In this document: positions 1 through 11,215 of the stretch, piece by piece
Position numbering within the stretch: the stretch's first letter is position 1
Layout: the number at the start of each line of letters is the position of its first letter
NCBI GenBank assembly: GCA_025331565.1
Contig: JAFREQ010000035.1
Coordinates: forward strand, 5,022,001-5,086,000
DNA length: 64,000 nt
Reading direction: 5' to 3'
Source of the DNA: Holacanthus passer
Lineage: Eukaryota; Chordata; Actinopteri; Pomacanthidae
Notes under the pieces: generated by a model
What the model was told of the DNA's origin: nothing
The model's database searches: none
The model's input: only the letters and a program-made list of their open reading frames with translations
Made by a program: the position numbers and the translations under genes

Positions 1-415
1 CATTTTTATACAATCATGTGTTTGACAACGTGGTGAACCTCTCTCCGTCCTTGCTTGTGAACAACTAAGCCTTTCCAGGATGAACCTTTCCTACCCAATC
101 ATGATACTATCACCTGTTACCAATGAACCTGTTTACCTGTGGAATGATCCAAACAGGTGTTTTTCATCAGTCCACAACTTTCACAGTCTTTTGTTGCTCC
201 TGTCCCAACTTGTTTGAAACATGTTGCTGCCATCAAATTCAGAAGAAGCAGATATTTACAAAAATCAATGAAGTTGATTTGGTCAGACACTAAATATATT
301 GTCTTCATGCAGTTTTCAAATGAGTATATGTTTTAAAGGATGAGCAAATTATCACACTCATTTTTTATTGATGTTTTAGACAGTGTCCCAACTTTTTTGG
401 AATCAGGGTTGCAGA
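1..415. mobile_element. Decayed end of a teleost DNA transposon
   Basis: The stretch contains phrases I recognise from a very common teleost interspersed element, such as a 'cccaacttgtttgaaacatg' block near 210 and a terminal block ending 'ggaatcagggttgcag' near 415. It begins before the window, so only one end is seen. No intact transposase frame remains. The family name is uncertain, and the assignment rests on remembered repeat consensus rather than a search. Confidence 0.5.
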
Positions 416-3400
416 TTGATTCCTAATGCCATAACTTCTTACACTGATTGTCTATCCTACAGTCAGTCATTAGTTATAATTCATTTGAAAATGTTCCAAA
501 AACCAACTTGCAGAGAGAGACCTGAAATTTCATTGATGTAGTTGTAAGCAGACACTGTTTCGAATCCGTCCTTTTGAGTGCACTCAAGGACAAGCAACCA
601 AAGTTTCAGTCAGCTCATGAGCCGCATTGTCAGAAAGTAAAAGACAAAAGCAAACATGGATGATTGAGAAGGGTAATAAAAATCTGATTGTTTCTGGCAT
701 GAAAAAAAAGCAGCCATGTGTGAAAACTTTGATGTCGGAATGTCCTTTAATGCATCAACAGGGAGAGAAGTGCTTTTCCACAAGACAATGAGATGAACTG
801 AAACAAATGGGCGAATCAGTTGGACATGGTAAGTTGCAAAGTTTACACAGATTTGTAATTAATGAACTGAAAATCTCTACCCTCTATAGCTATAAACACA
901 CACACGCTGTAAATACTGTGTGGCATTTCTATCCCACTCTTATGAGAGCAGCAGGACTCTGATGCTCAGGCTCTTTGGCATATCTCAAGTGGATGCTGTG
1001 TCAGTCCTGGGAACCCTAAACAGAGATAAAGCTGCTGTTCCTGACGACTGGAGAGAGCTGGGACGGGGAGAGGGGCCATCAGATAGACAAGGGGGGGCGA
1101 GGGACGGTTTCACAGGGGACGGGATACGAGGTAAAGTCAAGCTCGGTATCTCTGCGTGAGGATTAGCTGATATCACAGGCAACGTAACCTCCTTCACTCC
1201 AGTTTGCTCTGGTTCCAGATAGTTAAGGGACAGACAGTACAAATGCCCTATCTGGATGTTGTTCTCTACAAATTACTTTTTATAGCTAGGTTTGCTCATG
1301 GGTGTATTCAATCAACCAGCTGATGCACAAGCTCCCCATTACCTCCTTTAATCAGACACTTGTTTTAATTACTTGTCTGTCAACTTGTCTTTCTTTTTGT
1401 CTCCTGTCTCATATTTATTATAAAGTGTCTTTATTAATGTCCTGCAGAAATCAAATTTATCCACATAACTTTTAGATACTTATACTCTAATTAGATGTCT
1501 AAATACCACAGACATGTAAGGAAATTAGCCGTTCCAATATTCAGGCTGAATTAATTACTTTCAGTGTGATTGCCTTCTCTAAATGAAATGTAATTAAAGC
1601 AATATTATAAGCCTCATTTAAACTTTAAGATGCCACATAATCAGTTCTTTTAACACCAAAAGACATTGAACTTCTTTTTTTGTAAGAGTGAATGTCCTCC
1701 ATCCCATATGAAATCTACTATGAAATGAAAGCGTAGATGTGAAAATGTCAGCAAATACCATGAATAATATATACTGACAAGCTATTTCTCAAGTAAAGCA
1801 AAGTATATGCTGTATAAAAAAAATCTACTAAATTTCCTGGAATGGTAATAAAATGGATCAACATTTTTATTTAAATGAATTGCATAATAGATGCATGTGT
1901 ATGTCATGTACTTGTACTACTATACTGTATGTACATATATATATGTCTTCATAATAAAATGCAGCTTTATTTTCTCTACACTTGAGTACCACTACAACAT
2001 TATTAGTATCAGAAAAATGTACAAAAATATAAGTAATCCTGGTGTGAATAAGTTATAAATATACTTTGGATTTGTTTTAATGAATATTGATCCAACACTG
2101 TAGAGCAAACTGAAACTTTTCTTACTTTACTCCACAGAGGAGATGGTGTGTTTTATGAATGGATGTTACTTGCCGGATCCTTCTGCTATGAAATATGACA
2201 GTGCTCTGGTGTGTGTCCAGTGACAATCTCCATGGTGAATCTGCTGTGTTTGGACCAAATACATTACCTACTATATCTACCACCCATTTTCTTCCATCTT
2301 TAGCAGCATTCGCACAGACGACTGGAAGGCACAAATCTTCACTGAAGAGCTTCAGCCCAGTCATGAATAACCTATAATAACATGTGCGCATATCATCAAA
2401 AAAACAGCCAGCAGTGTAACCACATCCAGATGGACCGAGCCACTCGTCTCCCTCACTTTCATTGGTGTAGTGCTGCTCTTCCCTTTGAGGCTGCTGTGCA
2501 TGTGGTCATGTTTTGCACCTTCCCGGCAGCTGAAGAAAAGAGAGATAATACTGCTTTGCCGGATGATCGACTGTTGTATCTCCTGCAGGAAATAAATTAC
2601 ATGATCATTTGACATGTGGCCAGAAAAAAACAGTCGGATTTGATGTTTCTCAGATGTGAGACAATGGGTCCATCACTGATGACAGAAAAACTCAAGCTTA
2701 GTATAATATTAATATAAAGATTTTTTTTTTTTAATTAAACTATGACCATTTGTTTCTTAATAGAGCACAATTGCAACATCATTTAGTTTGGTTTAGTATG
2801 GTGAATTTTCAACACACCAAACCTTGATATGATGAAAATATTAAGGGAAATATTTCTCATAAGACATAATAAAAAGCAAGCACTGAATTTAATACTATAA
2901 TACAAGATTTACATAAAATATTTTTTCTGAATACTATGTCTAGCAATCTCTTAAACTCTAATATGACATTATTATTGTAAATATATTTATAATAACTGTA
3001 CAGTATAATTGAAACCTGTTTCATTGTGAAAAATAATTATACTTGCATGAAATTCTGTTTTGTCTTGTTTAAGCATCCAAACTGAATCTGGATACTAATA
3101 TTTAAAGGCAGTTATTGTTCCAGTGACATTGAATTCCTTAACATATATAAGCCATGTCAATTTTCCTCTTTCTTACTCCCTTTCCTGCCTTTCTTCTCTT
3201 GCCATATCTTCAAGTGAGCTACTGCAAATGGTGTTGAGTAAACTGTGGAACAGTCTTGAATACTTCTGGGACTCTGATACACTTGCAGTGCTGGTTCCCC
3301 ACCAAAAGAGTGTAGCATCGTACCTTATGAAGTACTGCAAAGTACTGTTTCAAAACTATAGGTGATGGAAAGTAGAAAACCTCAGGCGTCAAGTGTCTTC

Positions 3401-4529
3401 AAGGCCTCCCCTGAATTTGGTGGAAAATAACACTATTTTTACAAATGAGATGACTGATGAGGAGCTGAGCATCTTGGACCGTGCAGGAAAGAAGTGGGTG
3501 AGTTTTGAGGTTGATAGAAATCTCACTCACACCAACCGGTACCTCATTTTTCCACTCACGCCATCCACTGGGGCACAAAATGCAAGTTAGCAGAAAGAGC
3601 AACATATCGACAAGTATGAAGGCTGAAGGGAACAAAAGTGACATCAAACAGCCTGTGGTTACCCGGACTGGGCTTTCATTAAAATAGTGATAAAATGTAC
3701 AGAAGGACACCAGATAGAAGAAGTCAGACCACAGTTCCTCTGATCATATGACCCCTGCTTAATGGAGCTATATTGTCATCCCATATGTAGCCGGAGATTC
3801 TCAGATCTTCAAGATTTTCTTCCAGAGAAAAGATTCCCATCATTAAACAGAGAGGGGAGACTTCAGAATCCCCCGTCTGCTGCCACATCATTGCAGCTTT
3901 CTAGCACACCAACTTTACACCAGTCACTTCCTGGAGCACACACAGACGCTGCCTCTGATAGCCCTTGGGTACCAACACGGAACCAGTTCTGTTCTGGTGC
4001 ACACACTTAATTTTAAACCACTTGGAGCATTTCAATCAAAAATGAATTGGTTCAGAACCCGAAAAGTCGGTCCCCTTCTGGAACCAAAAACTAGCAGGTT
4101 TTCCTTGACCTGAAGTGCAAACCGAAGGGACAATGCCCTCCATGTAAATGACTAAAAATGAGGACAACAAAGAATATCACCTTATTCATATCTGTATTTT
4201 ACCAGCAGCTATTAATGTGTTTGTGTATGTTTACATATCTCATTACTCAAAAACATTTCATCTGCCAACAAGCTTAAAAGAAGAAAATCTGGTACATTGG
4301 ATAATTCTTATACATAAAGTACTCTGTATCGACTTTAGAGTTCAATAGGCAATGATGGAAAAGTTCATCTCTACAGTCAAGAAATGTTTTACTCAACTCC
4401 TTCAATCCACACGACTGCGTCAAATTATTTAAGGTGGTTTGGGAAGATAATGGCAGCCACCATGGTACCCTCCATCTCAACCATCTCACACCATCATTCC
4501 TCTGTGACAGTTCTCCTTCTGTGTCCTCC
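416..4529. other. Gene-free flank left of DDX54
   Basis: The longest open frames here are about 100 codons and show no family motif, splice pattern or codon bias. The DNA is AT-rich, with a T run near 2720. Sequence around 3960-4135 has a repeated 'ggaacca' character like hAT-type repeats, listed separately with low confidence. On the minus strand no AATAAA lies within about 1 kb downstream of the DDX54 stop. AGTAAA at 4388-4393 is the only nearby poly(A)-signal-like hexamer I noticed, so the DDX54 3' end is unresolved. Confidence 0.6.
3960..4135. repeat. Possible hAT-like repeat fragment
   Basis: Several 'ggaacca/ggttc' words occur within about 150 bp (for example 'ggaaccagttctgttctggt' and 'tctggaaccaaaaactagc'), a texture known from hAT-derived fish repeats. 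No terminal inverted repeats or target duplications were identified, so this is a weak call. Confidence 0.25.
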
Positions 4530-7500
4530 TCAGAGTCTCTTCCTCATCTTGCCCTTCTTCTGACCACCCCGTCCAAACCCTGACTTATTCACTTCTCCGA
4601 GCCACTTTTTGTTCTTGGTGCGAAGATTCTTGAGGCCACCGCTCTGCAGGAACTGGTGCTTCTGCCGTTTCTTGCGCTGCTTTATGATCTGCTCGCTCGT
4701 CTTCAGCTCGGAGCGAATTCTGCGGCCACCAGGCGTCTGCTGTGGTCCTGCAGGCCTCTGGAAGTTAGGACCTGCCCTGGCTCGGCCACGGCCACGACCG
4801 CGACCTGGGAGAAAAAAAAGTTTTGAGGGCACATGTGGAACTGAAATAAAAACAGCGTTTACATAGTATAGACATACAATGTGACTTATCTTTCTGCCTG
4901 GAAATTAAAGTAGACAATCTATTCATAATAGCTTTGAAAGTTAGGTAGTTAAGATTCAAGATGGCAACATAATAATCAGACTTAAAGGAACAGTTCAACA
5001 TTTTGGGAAATAACGATACCTCTTTCAAAGCTATAGATTAAATATAAAGCTGGTTAGCTTAGCAACAAGACTAAACAGGGGGAAGCAACTAGTCTGGTCT
5101 CTGTTCAAAGGTAACAAATCGGCCTACTAACACCTGTAAAACGCACTAATTAACATGTTTATATCTCCTTTGTTTTATCCTGTTTTATACCTCCTGCAGG
5201 CCTCTTCCCTCCTCGCACTCCTCCTCCTCCTCCTGTTTCTCCATCAGAGCCTGATCCTGCGTCATCAACCCTGTATTTTTTCTTCCACTCCTCGTAACTG
5301 AAGCGCCGTTAAGTGATACAACATCTCAACAACACAGCTAAATATTGTCAGAGTAAGAGAAGAGGAACAGTAGTGATAGTAAACACAAAGTGAGATTTTG
5401 TTGGAAGGATACAAGTTCTTCCTGTTCTTCTTGTTATCGATGACTTGACCGCCATCTGTTCGGATCTTCTTCTTCTTCTGGTCCTCCTTTCCTGTTTCTC
5501 TCACGAAGCGCTTCCTCTTACGGTCCCTATGAATGATAGAGAAACACTGAGTTGTAGTATGAATTAGCAAAATCAGAACCATAAGAAAGAAAGACAGATT
5601 TAGAGCAAATTAGATTTTCACCATTTCATCATGCTTTTGTGCTGGTTGAGCCGGTCTCCCTCATCTCCCATGAGGTCCAGGACAGCCGAGGACGCCTGTT
5701 GTTCAAAAGCAGTGCCCTCTCCACTGAGACTTAACCTAACATCACGCAGAACATGAGTGACAGGTTATAAAACATAGATACATTTTACATCCTAAAGTCT
5801 AGATGGTTCATTTCTCACCCTCTCTCCGAGTTGAAATCTTTGGGTCTGTAGGGGATGTAATACTCCTCATCTTTGCCCGTCTGTCTGCCTCTCTTGTTCT
5901 TTGGCTGTCCGTCCCCATCTTCCTGCGGTCCTCTCCGTTTTCCACCAACCACAGCAGAAAACACCCCCTGGTGGAAACATGAAGAATCACGTGTCGAAAA
6001 TTGAGAAATTATCTTATTAAAGTTTGCACACAATGTCAAGTGTGTGCAAAACCGTTTTAATTGGCAACTATTCTAATAAGTGATTCATCTTTTAAGTAAT
6101 TTTTCAAGCAAAGATGCCAAAACATTCACTTTGCTTTATCTTATGAGATAATCAATTGAACATCTGTGGGTTTTGGACTCTTGATTGGACAAAAAAAAAA
6201 GACATGTGAAGACATTAATTTTGGCTGTAAGAAAATGTGATTCTGAAAATTGTAATTTTTCTCAATATTCTGAAATTTTAAAAGGAATTAATCAAGAAAA
6301 TAATCAACAGATTAATTGATAATGAGATGTGTTGCAGCTCTTTCAACATCCTATTTGTTCCTACTTCAGCTGAATGTGGGACATTGATGACAAACATTTT
6401 CTCCATCTGAACAAACTACAGATGACCAAAAGAAAAAACATGCTGTAGATGCTTGGTTTCAAATCTTAATACCACGGAGGCGTGACAGTTTCTTGCCTTT
6501 AGATCGTCCTCCTCTCTGCCTGTGAAGTGTGTGAAATCGGCATCAGCAGTCGTGGTGGGGTTGATGGGCCCCTGCAGCTGGCTTTCTGCAGCCAGGCTGT
6601 CTCTCTGTTTGCTGAATTTGTCCATCAGACGTGTGTCTTTGGAGCGTTTGGTCCGCATCACCTCACTAGCCTGTGTCTTACTGGTAGAGTTGATTTCGAA
6701 GATAGTCTACAACAAGACAGAAGGAGAATTTTTTTTGTTTGTTTCAACACAGGTTAGCAAGAAATTGCAGCCCTTTGGCATAACTGTATTATTATCTTCT
6801 GGAACTCACTGATTTGGATTTGTAGCCTTTGATGGCATCAACAATCTGAAGGCGCTCCAGTTCCATTTTCTCCAAACCTAACCCTGAAACAAGATGAATC
6901 AAATGCTGTTACTAACTATTGTCTGAGTATCATCATCACTGTTCTCTTCAATTCTATTCATCCTCCTGCAAACTGACCAAGTAGTGGATGGACAGCCATG
7001 CAGGCCATATCTGTGCTTTTGACCCGTCTGATGGACTCAGGTGAGGGGTTGGGTCGAGACTTGAGGTACTGCTTGTAGGCGTTCTCTGCGACGCGTTGCA
7101 GGTTTTGCAGGTCCAGGGAGTTTTCATGCGCCGTGATCAGATGAGAACTTTCGTCATCCAGGACACTCTGAGGGACCCGACCAAAGACGCCCTCTGAATC
7201 TGGAGGAAGGGAGGACAGGTTTAGATTGGAAACAGTGTCAGCAGAGTGGCAAAGATTGTGATGAGTAACAAGTCTACCAGCAGCCCCAGATGTTAAGCAC
7301 ATCATTCCAAGGGTTCATTCATCAGTTGAAGACCTGGCAGGTGTTCTGCAAAGCCTACCTTGTGTGTGTTCAGGTGTGGCAAACTGGACAGGCCTTCCAA
7401 GGAAGAGGTGAAGGTCATAGACAAAAGGCATCTCATCTTGACAAATCATGCTGTAGGCTATGCCGCTGCGCCCAGCACGGCCCACACGACCTGATGGGAA

Positions 7501-10500
7501 AAGACAAGTGATGACTAAATAATTCTCATTTATCATATCAACCTCTTCACTTCCACCCCATTTTAAGATGTAATCAAATTTCTTAAAAGTCTTTAATTAG
7601 GGGCAAATCTTAATTCGGTGCACAAGCCACTCACCAACTCTGTGCAAGAAGAGCTTGGCCTTAGAGGGGAAGTTGTAGTTAATGACATTGTCCAGCAGGG
7701 GGATGTCTATACCACGAGCTGCGACATCAGTCACAATTAGCACCATGGCTTTCCGATGCACAAATTTTCCGATGTTGATCTTCCTAGCAGTCTGATCGAG
7801 GGCACTGTAGATGTAGGCACACTCCACACCTTCTGAAGCCAGCAGCTGGAAAGCAAAACAGAAATTTACCATAAATCAAAGCTGATTTTTTGTTAAAAAT
7901 ATGAGGAAATGTTCACACAAAAAGAGACATGACTGCTGTTTGTATCTTACCTCTTTGAGGTACTCTACATGGTGTCTGGTGGCTGCAAAAACCACAGTCT
8001 GCTCCTGAGGCTTCACTACATTCCTAAGCAGATGAAGCAGCAGTGCTGACTTGTCATCCACACGAAGATGGAAAAACGCCAGCTGAGAGAAGAACATAAA
8101 CATGAACTGAGTATTTAGCGCCAAGCTTTAGATGCATCGTGCACCTTTAACAGACATGTCTGAATAATGAACAAGTAATTGTTATGACTTCCGCGCATGT
8201 CAAGTAGGTAAGAGCTTGCAAAGAGCACCTAAAGGCAGCATTGTGCTTCCAAGTCTAAACTATCAATTCCAGGCCATATCAGGACATAACATGGAGATGC
8301 ACTACCTTCAAACCTTTCATTTCAGTTCAAATAATTAACAGAGGTCTCAGATGGAGGTTTCTGGCATTTCTGAAATAACAAGATATTTATTATAAATTCT
8401 TATTGAGCAAATATTTTATGTTTTATCATAATGATTATGAATTCATTAAAAAATAAATAAAAATAAGATTTCCTCTTTAAAAAGTTGAGAGAAACAACAC
8501 TAAATTATTACACTTTCATGCCAATTATTTTATGTGTAATGAACTTTCTTTACCTTTATCTGGTCACTGAGCTTAGAATCCACATCCAAACGAATCAATA
8601 CTGGTTCAGTCAGCCCTGGAAATATAAACAAATAGCTTATTTAGTTATCTTGAACGGCAATATGGTATAATGCATATTATTATGATGCTCTTCTAAAACA
8701 TCATCAGTTATGATGGATGCATGTAAAACGGAACTGCTTGTTGATCTCACCAGCTCTGGCAAACTCCACCAGCAGTTTGGGCAGGGTAGCAGAGAACAGC
8801 AGAGTCTGTCTGGTGTCTGGAAGCCTCCTGATGATCTCCTGAAGCTGCTCGGCAAAACCCATTTCAAACAACCTGAGTGGAGGAAGAGCACCAGCACGTT
8901 AAACACATACATGCATACGAGTAAATCCGAGCTGTGAAACGAAAATATGACACAGATGCACAAGTCAGTTTCTCACCTGTCAGCCTCATCAAACACTACG
9001 TACTCCACATTTTGCAACTTCAGGTTCATCTCCTTGATAACGTGCATGAGACGACCAGGGGTACCGATGATTCTGAGGGGAAAAACACAAAGATCAGGAC
9101 TACAATGTACAGTACACAGATGTGGAGAAACTATATTATCAGTGAGCACTACAACAAAACACTCACATGTCAGGGTTTTCATGTAGAGCAGCAAACTGAT
9201 CATCCATTCTAGGAAAAGAACACAGACAATTACAATCATTCCAGAGTTAAAGGAAAATTGTACGGATATCAGAAAATGCAGAAATATTGAAATGTCACAT
9301 ACCTGTCTCCACCAAGGATCAAGGCAGTCTTGAGGCCAGTGAACTTTCCCAACTATAACACCACAACACAATGAGAAAACAAACATCAGGGACAGGGTCT
9401 TATCTCCAAAGACACAGCAGATTAACTAAACAATAATTAAAGATTTGTATAACCCAGAAGACATCGGCCAACTTGAGCGCTCATCAGTCTGACCTCTTTT
9501 GTGAACTTCATGGTCTGCAGGGCCAACTCTCTGGTGGGGGTTAGGATGAGGGCCCTGGCTCCTGTTTGCGCTTGAGGGGCCTTCAGCTTCTCAAACATGG
9601 GCACCAGGAAGGCAGCCGTCTTACCACTGCCGGTCCTAGCCATGGCTACTATGTCTTTGCCATCCAAAATGACCGGGATAGTCTGAAGTGGTGAAGAAAG
9701 GGATTGGGAATTAAATATTGCGCTGGTCACAAATATCTGATTCGGGGGATCCTGAAGTGGTGCCGACCTACCTTTCTTTGGATCGGAGTAGGGACTTTGT
9801 AACCCTTCTTCATGACGCCTTTATATACAGGGTAACTGAGACCTGAAATCATACATAATATAGTTAAACAATACTGCCTCTGGGGAAAAATGAATTGGAC
9901 TTTATTTATACAGTTTTTTTTTTTTTTTTTTCAGCTGAAATTAATATATAAAAGTAGATTTCCATTACAGTGAGCATCCTGTAGACAAGCAGCCCTATCT
10001 ATACACTCTTCACTGGGTCTTACCCATGGACTGAAAGCCTCCAGACTTCTTTTTCTTCTTGTTTTGGGCTCTGACCAGTTGCCTGGTGTCAGGCTCCACA
10101 TCTGACAGGTAGTCTGAAGAGGCGGGGAACCGTGGCAGTTTTCTTCCTGGCTGTGAGACCAATAAAGAAAACAATTTCTTGTGAGCAACAAAAAAACTCT
10201 TATATCAATTTTCAGTAAAATCTTTATCATTTAGTATGTGTTTTCCATGGATAATACTGACTAGTCAGAATATCATTTTATTCTTTCCTATGACACAGGT
10301 GGTCTCCTACTTCACTGTTAAGTCTATGTGCACTGGAGGTTTCCTCATCACACTGCGTAAGTTGCATACTGGACTGCTCCAAACTAGTTGTGATGCCAAG
10401 TTAAACTCAGATTTATCCAGAAGTAGGTATAATACCAAAATAATGTACATAACATATGATGGTAAATGATGATGCATGGATGGATGTACACATGCACAGC

Positions 10501-11006
10501 AACAGCTTACTTGTTTCATTGCACCAACAGTAATGTCTCAGAAGTTATTACAAAGTGACAGAGATTAAACAAATGAGGTGAAACCAAAACAGAGGGTGTC
10601 ATGTTATTATTTATACACATGAATATTCCAACATTTATTGAGTAAATTACATATCTGTGAATATATTTAACCAGTATAAAGAGTTGAGGGGGCATCCGGA
10701 TTTGAACCGGAGACCTCTTGATCTGCAGTCAAATGCTCTACCACTGAGCTATACCCCCACCTGTACGACTCATGGTGTAAAAACATCTGGTGAAACACAG
10801 CTGCTACTGTCATTTAGCATAAACAGTGCTGGCATGTCAATATATCAAACTCTGGCTGTGTAAGCAGTTTTAACGTTGTTCCTTACAGAATCATCGTCCT
10901 TCACTTCAGCAGCCAGCTCAAAGTCTCCGCTGTCAGATTCAGCCTCCGGCTCTCTGTTGGCTGAGTGTCTCTTCTTCTTCGTCAGTTTCTTCTTCCTCTG
11001 AGCCAT
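4530..11006 (-). CDS. ddx54: ATP-dependent RNA helicase DDX54 (DEAD-box 54, DP97/Dbp10 family), 20 exons
   Basis: Nucleolar DEAD-box helicase of the DDX54/Dbp10 family, which acts in large-subunit ribosome assembly and, in vertebrates, also as a nuclear-receptor corepressor. Coding exons in transcript order: 10887-11006, 10024-10150, 9772-9842, 9494-9682, 9303-9352, 9167-9208, 8977-9072, 8751-8872, 8554-8615, 7951-8082, 7635-7845, 7359-7490, 6978-7199, 6810-6883, 6497-6706, 5819-5967, 5622-5735, 5413-5526, 5191-5297, 4530-4804. They sum to 2619 nt, or 872 aa (human is about 880). Visible motifs: Lys-rich N-terminus; Q-motif region around residues 83-105; Walker A ARTGSGKT 121-128; PTREL 155-159; GG 183-184; TPGRL 204-208; DEAD 228-231; SAT 259-261; motif V TDVAARG 376-382; motif [15 protein letters not shown] 405-417. 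The Dbp10 C-terminal domain (YIPYRPKDF then EGTAFEQQ) lies around 655-685, followed by a Gly/Arg-rich, very basic tail ending KMRKRL. The start is the first Met, matching the family MAQ(R)KKK start. Intron 15 uses a GC donor. Confidence 0.95.
4981..5180. mobile_element. Interspersed MITE-like repeat (copy 1) in DDX54 intron 19
   Basis: The block opens 'ttaaaggaacagttcaacat' and runs through 'ggttagcttagc', 'aaacagggggaagcaact', 'tcaaaggtaacaaat' and 'cactaattaacatgtttat'. I recognise these as ordered parts of an abundant percomorph repeat. It is diverged, so it is an old insertion. A second, shorter copy lies at 17127-17265. Confidence 0.65.
6491..6498 (-). other. ddx54: Non-canonical GC splice donor, DDX54 intron 15
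   Basis: On the minus strand the exon ends ...CTAAAG and the intron begins GCAAGA. The next exon opens after CCACCAG at 5967 in the same phase, giving ...[15 protein letters not shown], which aligns with the family's EDIFSEVVGRKR. No GT donor nearby keeps the frame. AG|GCAAG is the usual context of the minor GC-AG class of U2 introns. Confidence 0.75.
9911..9932. repeat. Poly(T) run in DDX54 intron 3
   Basis: About 18-20 consecutive T on the plus strand (A on the transcript strand), inside an intron. It is a simple low-complexity tract, possibly the tail of a lost retroelement. Confidence 0.7.
10687..10758 (-). tRNA. tRNA-Cys (anticodon GCA)
   Basis: 72 nt on the minus strand with a full cloverleaf: acceptor GGGGG/CCCCC plus discriminator T, A box TAGCTCAGTGGTAGAG, anticodon loop CTGCAGA with GCA at 10724-10726, and T arm TCCGG-TTCAAAT-CCGGA with an intact B box GGTTCAAATCC. 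It closely matches the vertebrate tRNA-Cys-GCA consensus and has no intron or 3' CCA, as expected for a nuclear gene. It lies inside DDX54 intron 1 (10151-10886) on the host strand. The first TTTT on its transcript strand is only about 100 nt downstream (complement near 10584-10587), so termination may be leaky. Confidence 0.95.
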
Positions 11007-11215
11007 CCTCAAGTTTTACGGCTCTTTTTTTTAGGGCTTTGGTAACTTTACTGCACAGATTATACAAACAAAACTAGTCAAACTGGTGTTCAACAAAGCT
11101 CACGTCTTTTCAACACACAACAACACGGTAGGCAGACATGTTGGACACACGTGTGACTTCTTCTTCTGCTTCTTTTTCAGCTTCCGGTTTGCACTGCTGA
11201 GATGTGATTTAAAGC
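11007..11215 (-). promoter_or_regulatory. ddx54: Probable DDX54 promoter / 5' UTR
   Basis: This lies immediately upstream of the DDX54 ATG. It contains an E-box CACGTG at 11148-11153 and an ETS-like TTCCGG near 11183, both common in TATA-less housekeeping promoters. The transcription start cannot be placed from sequence alone. Confidence 0.4.

Noticed and set aside
2122..2615. Overlapping 75-90 codon frames on both strands near 2.1-2.6 kb
   Set aside because: They have no splice-supported structure or recognisable domain; both strands being open argues for chance.
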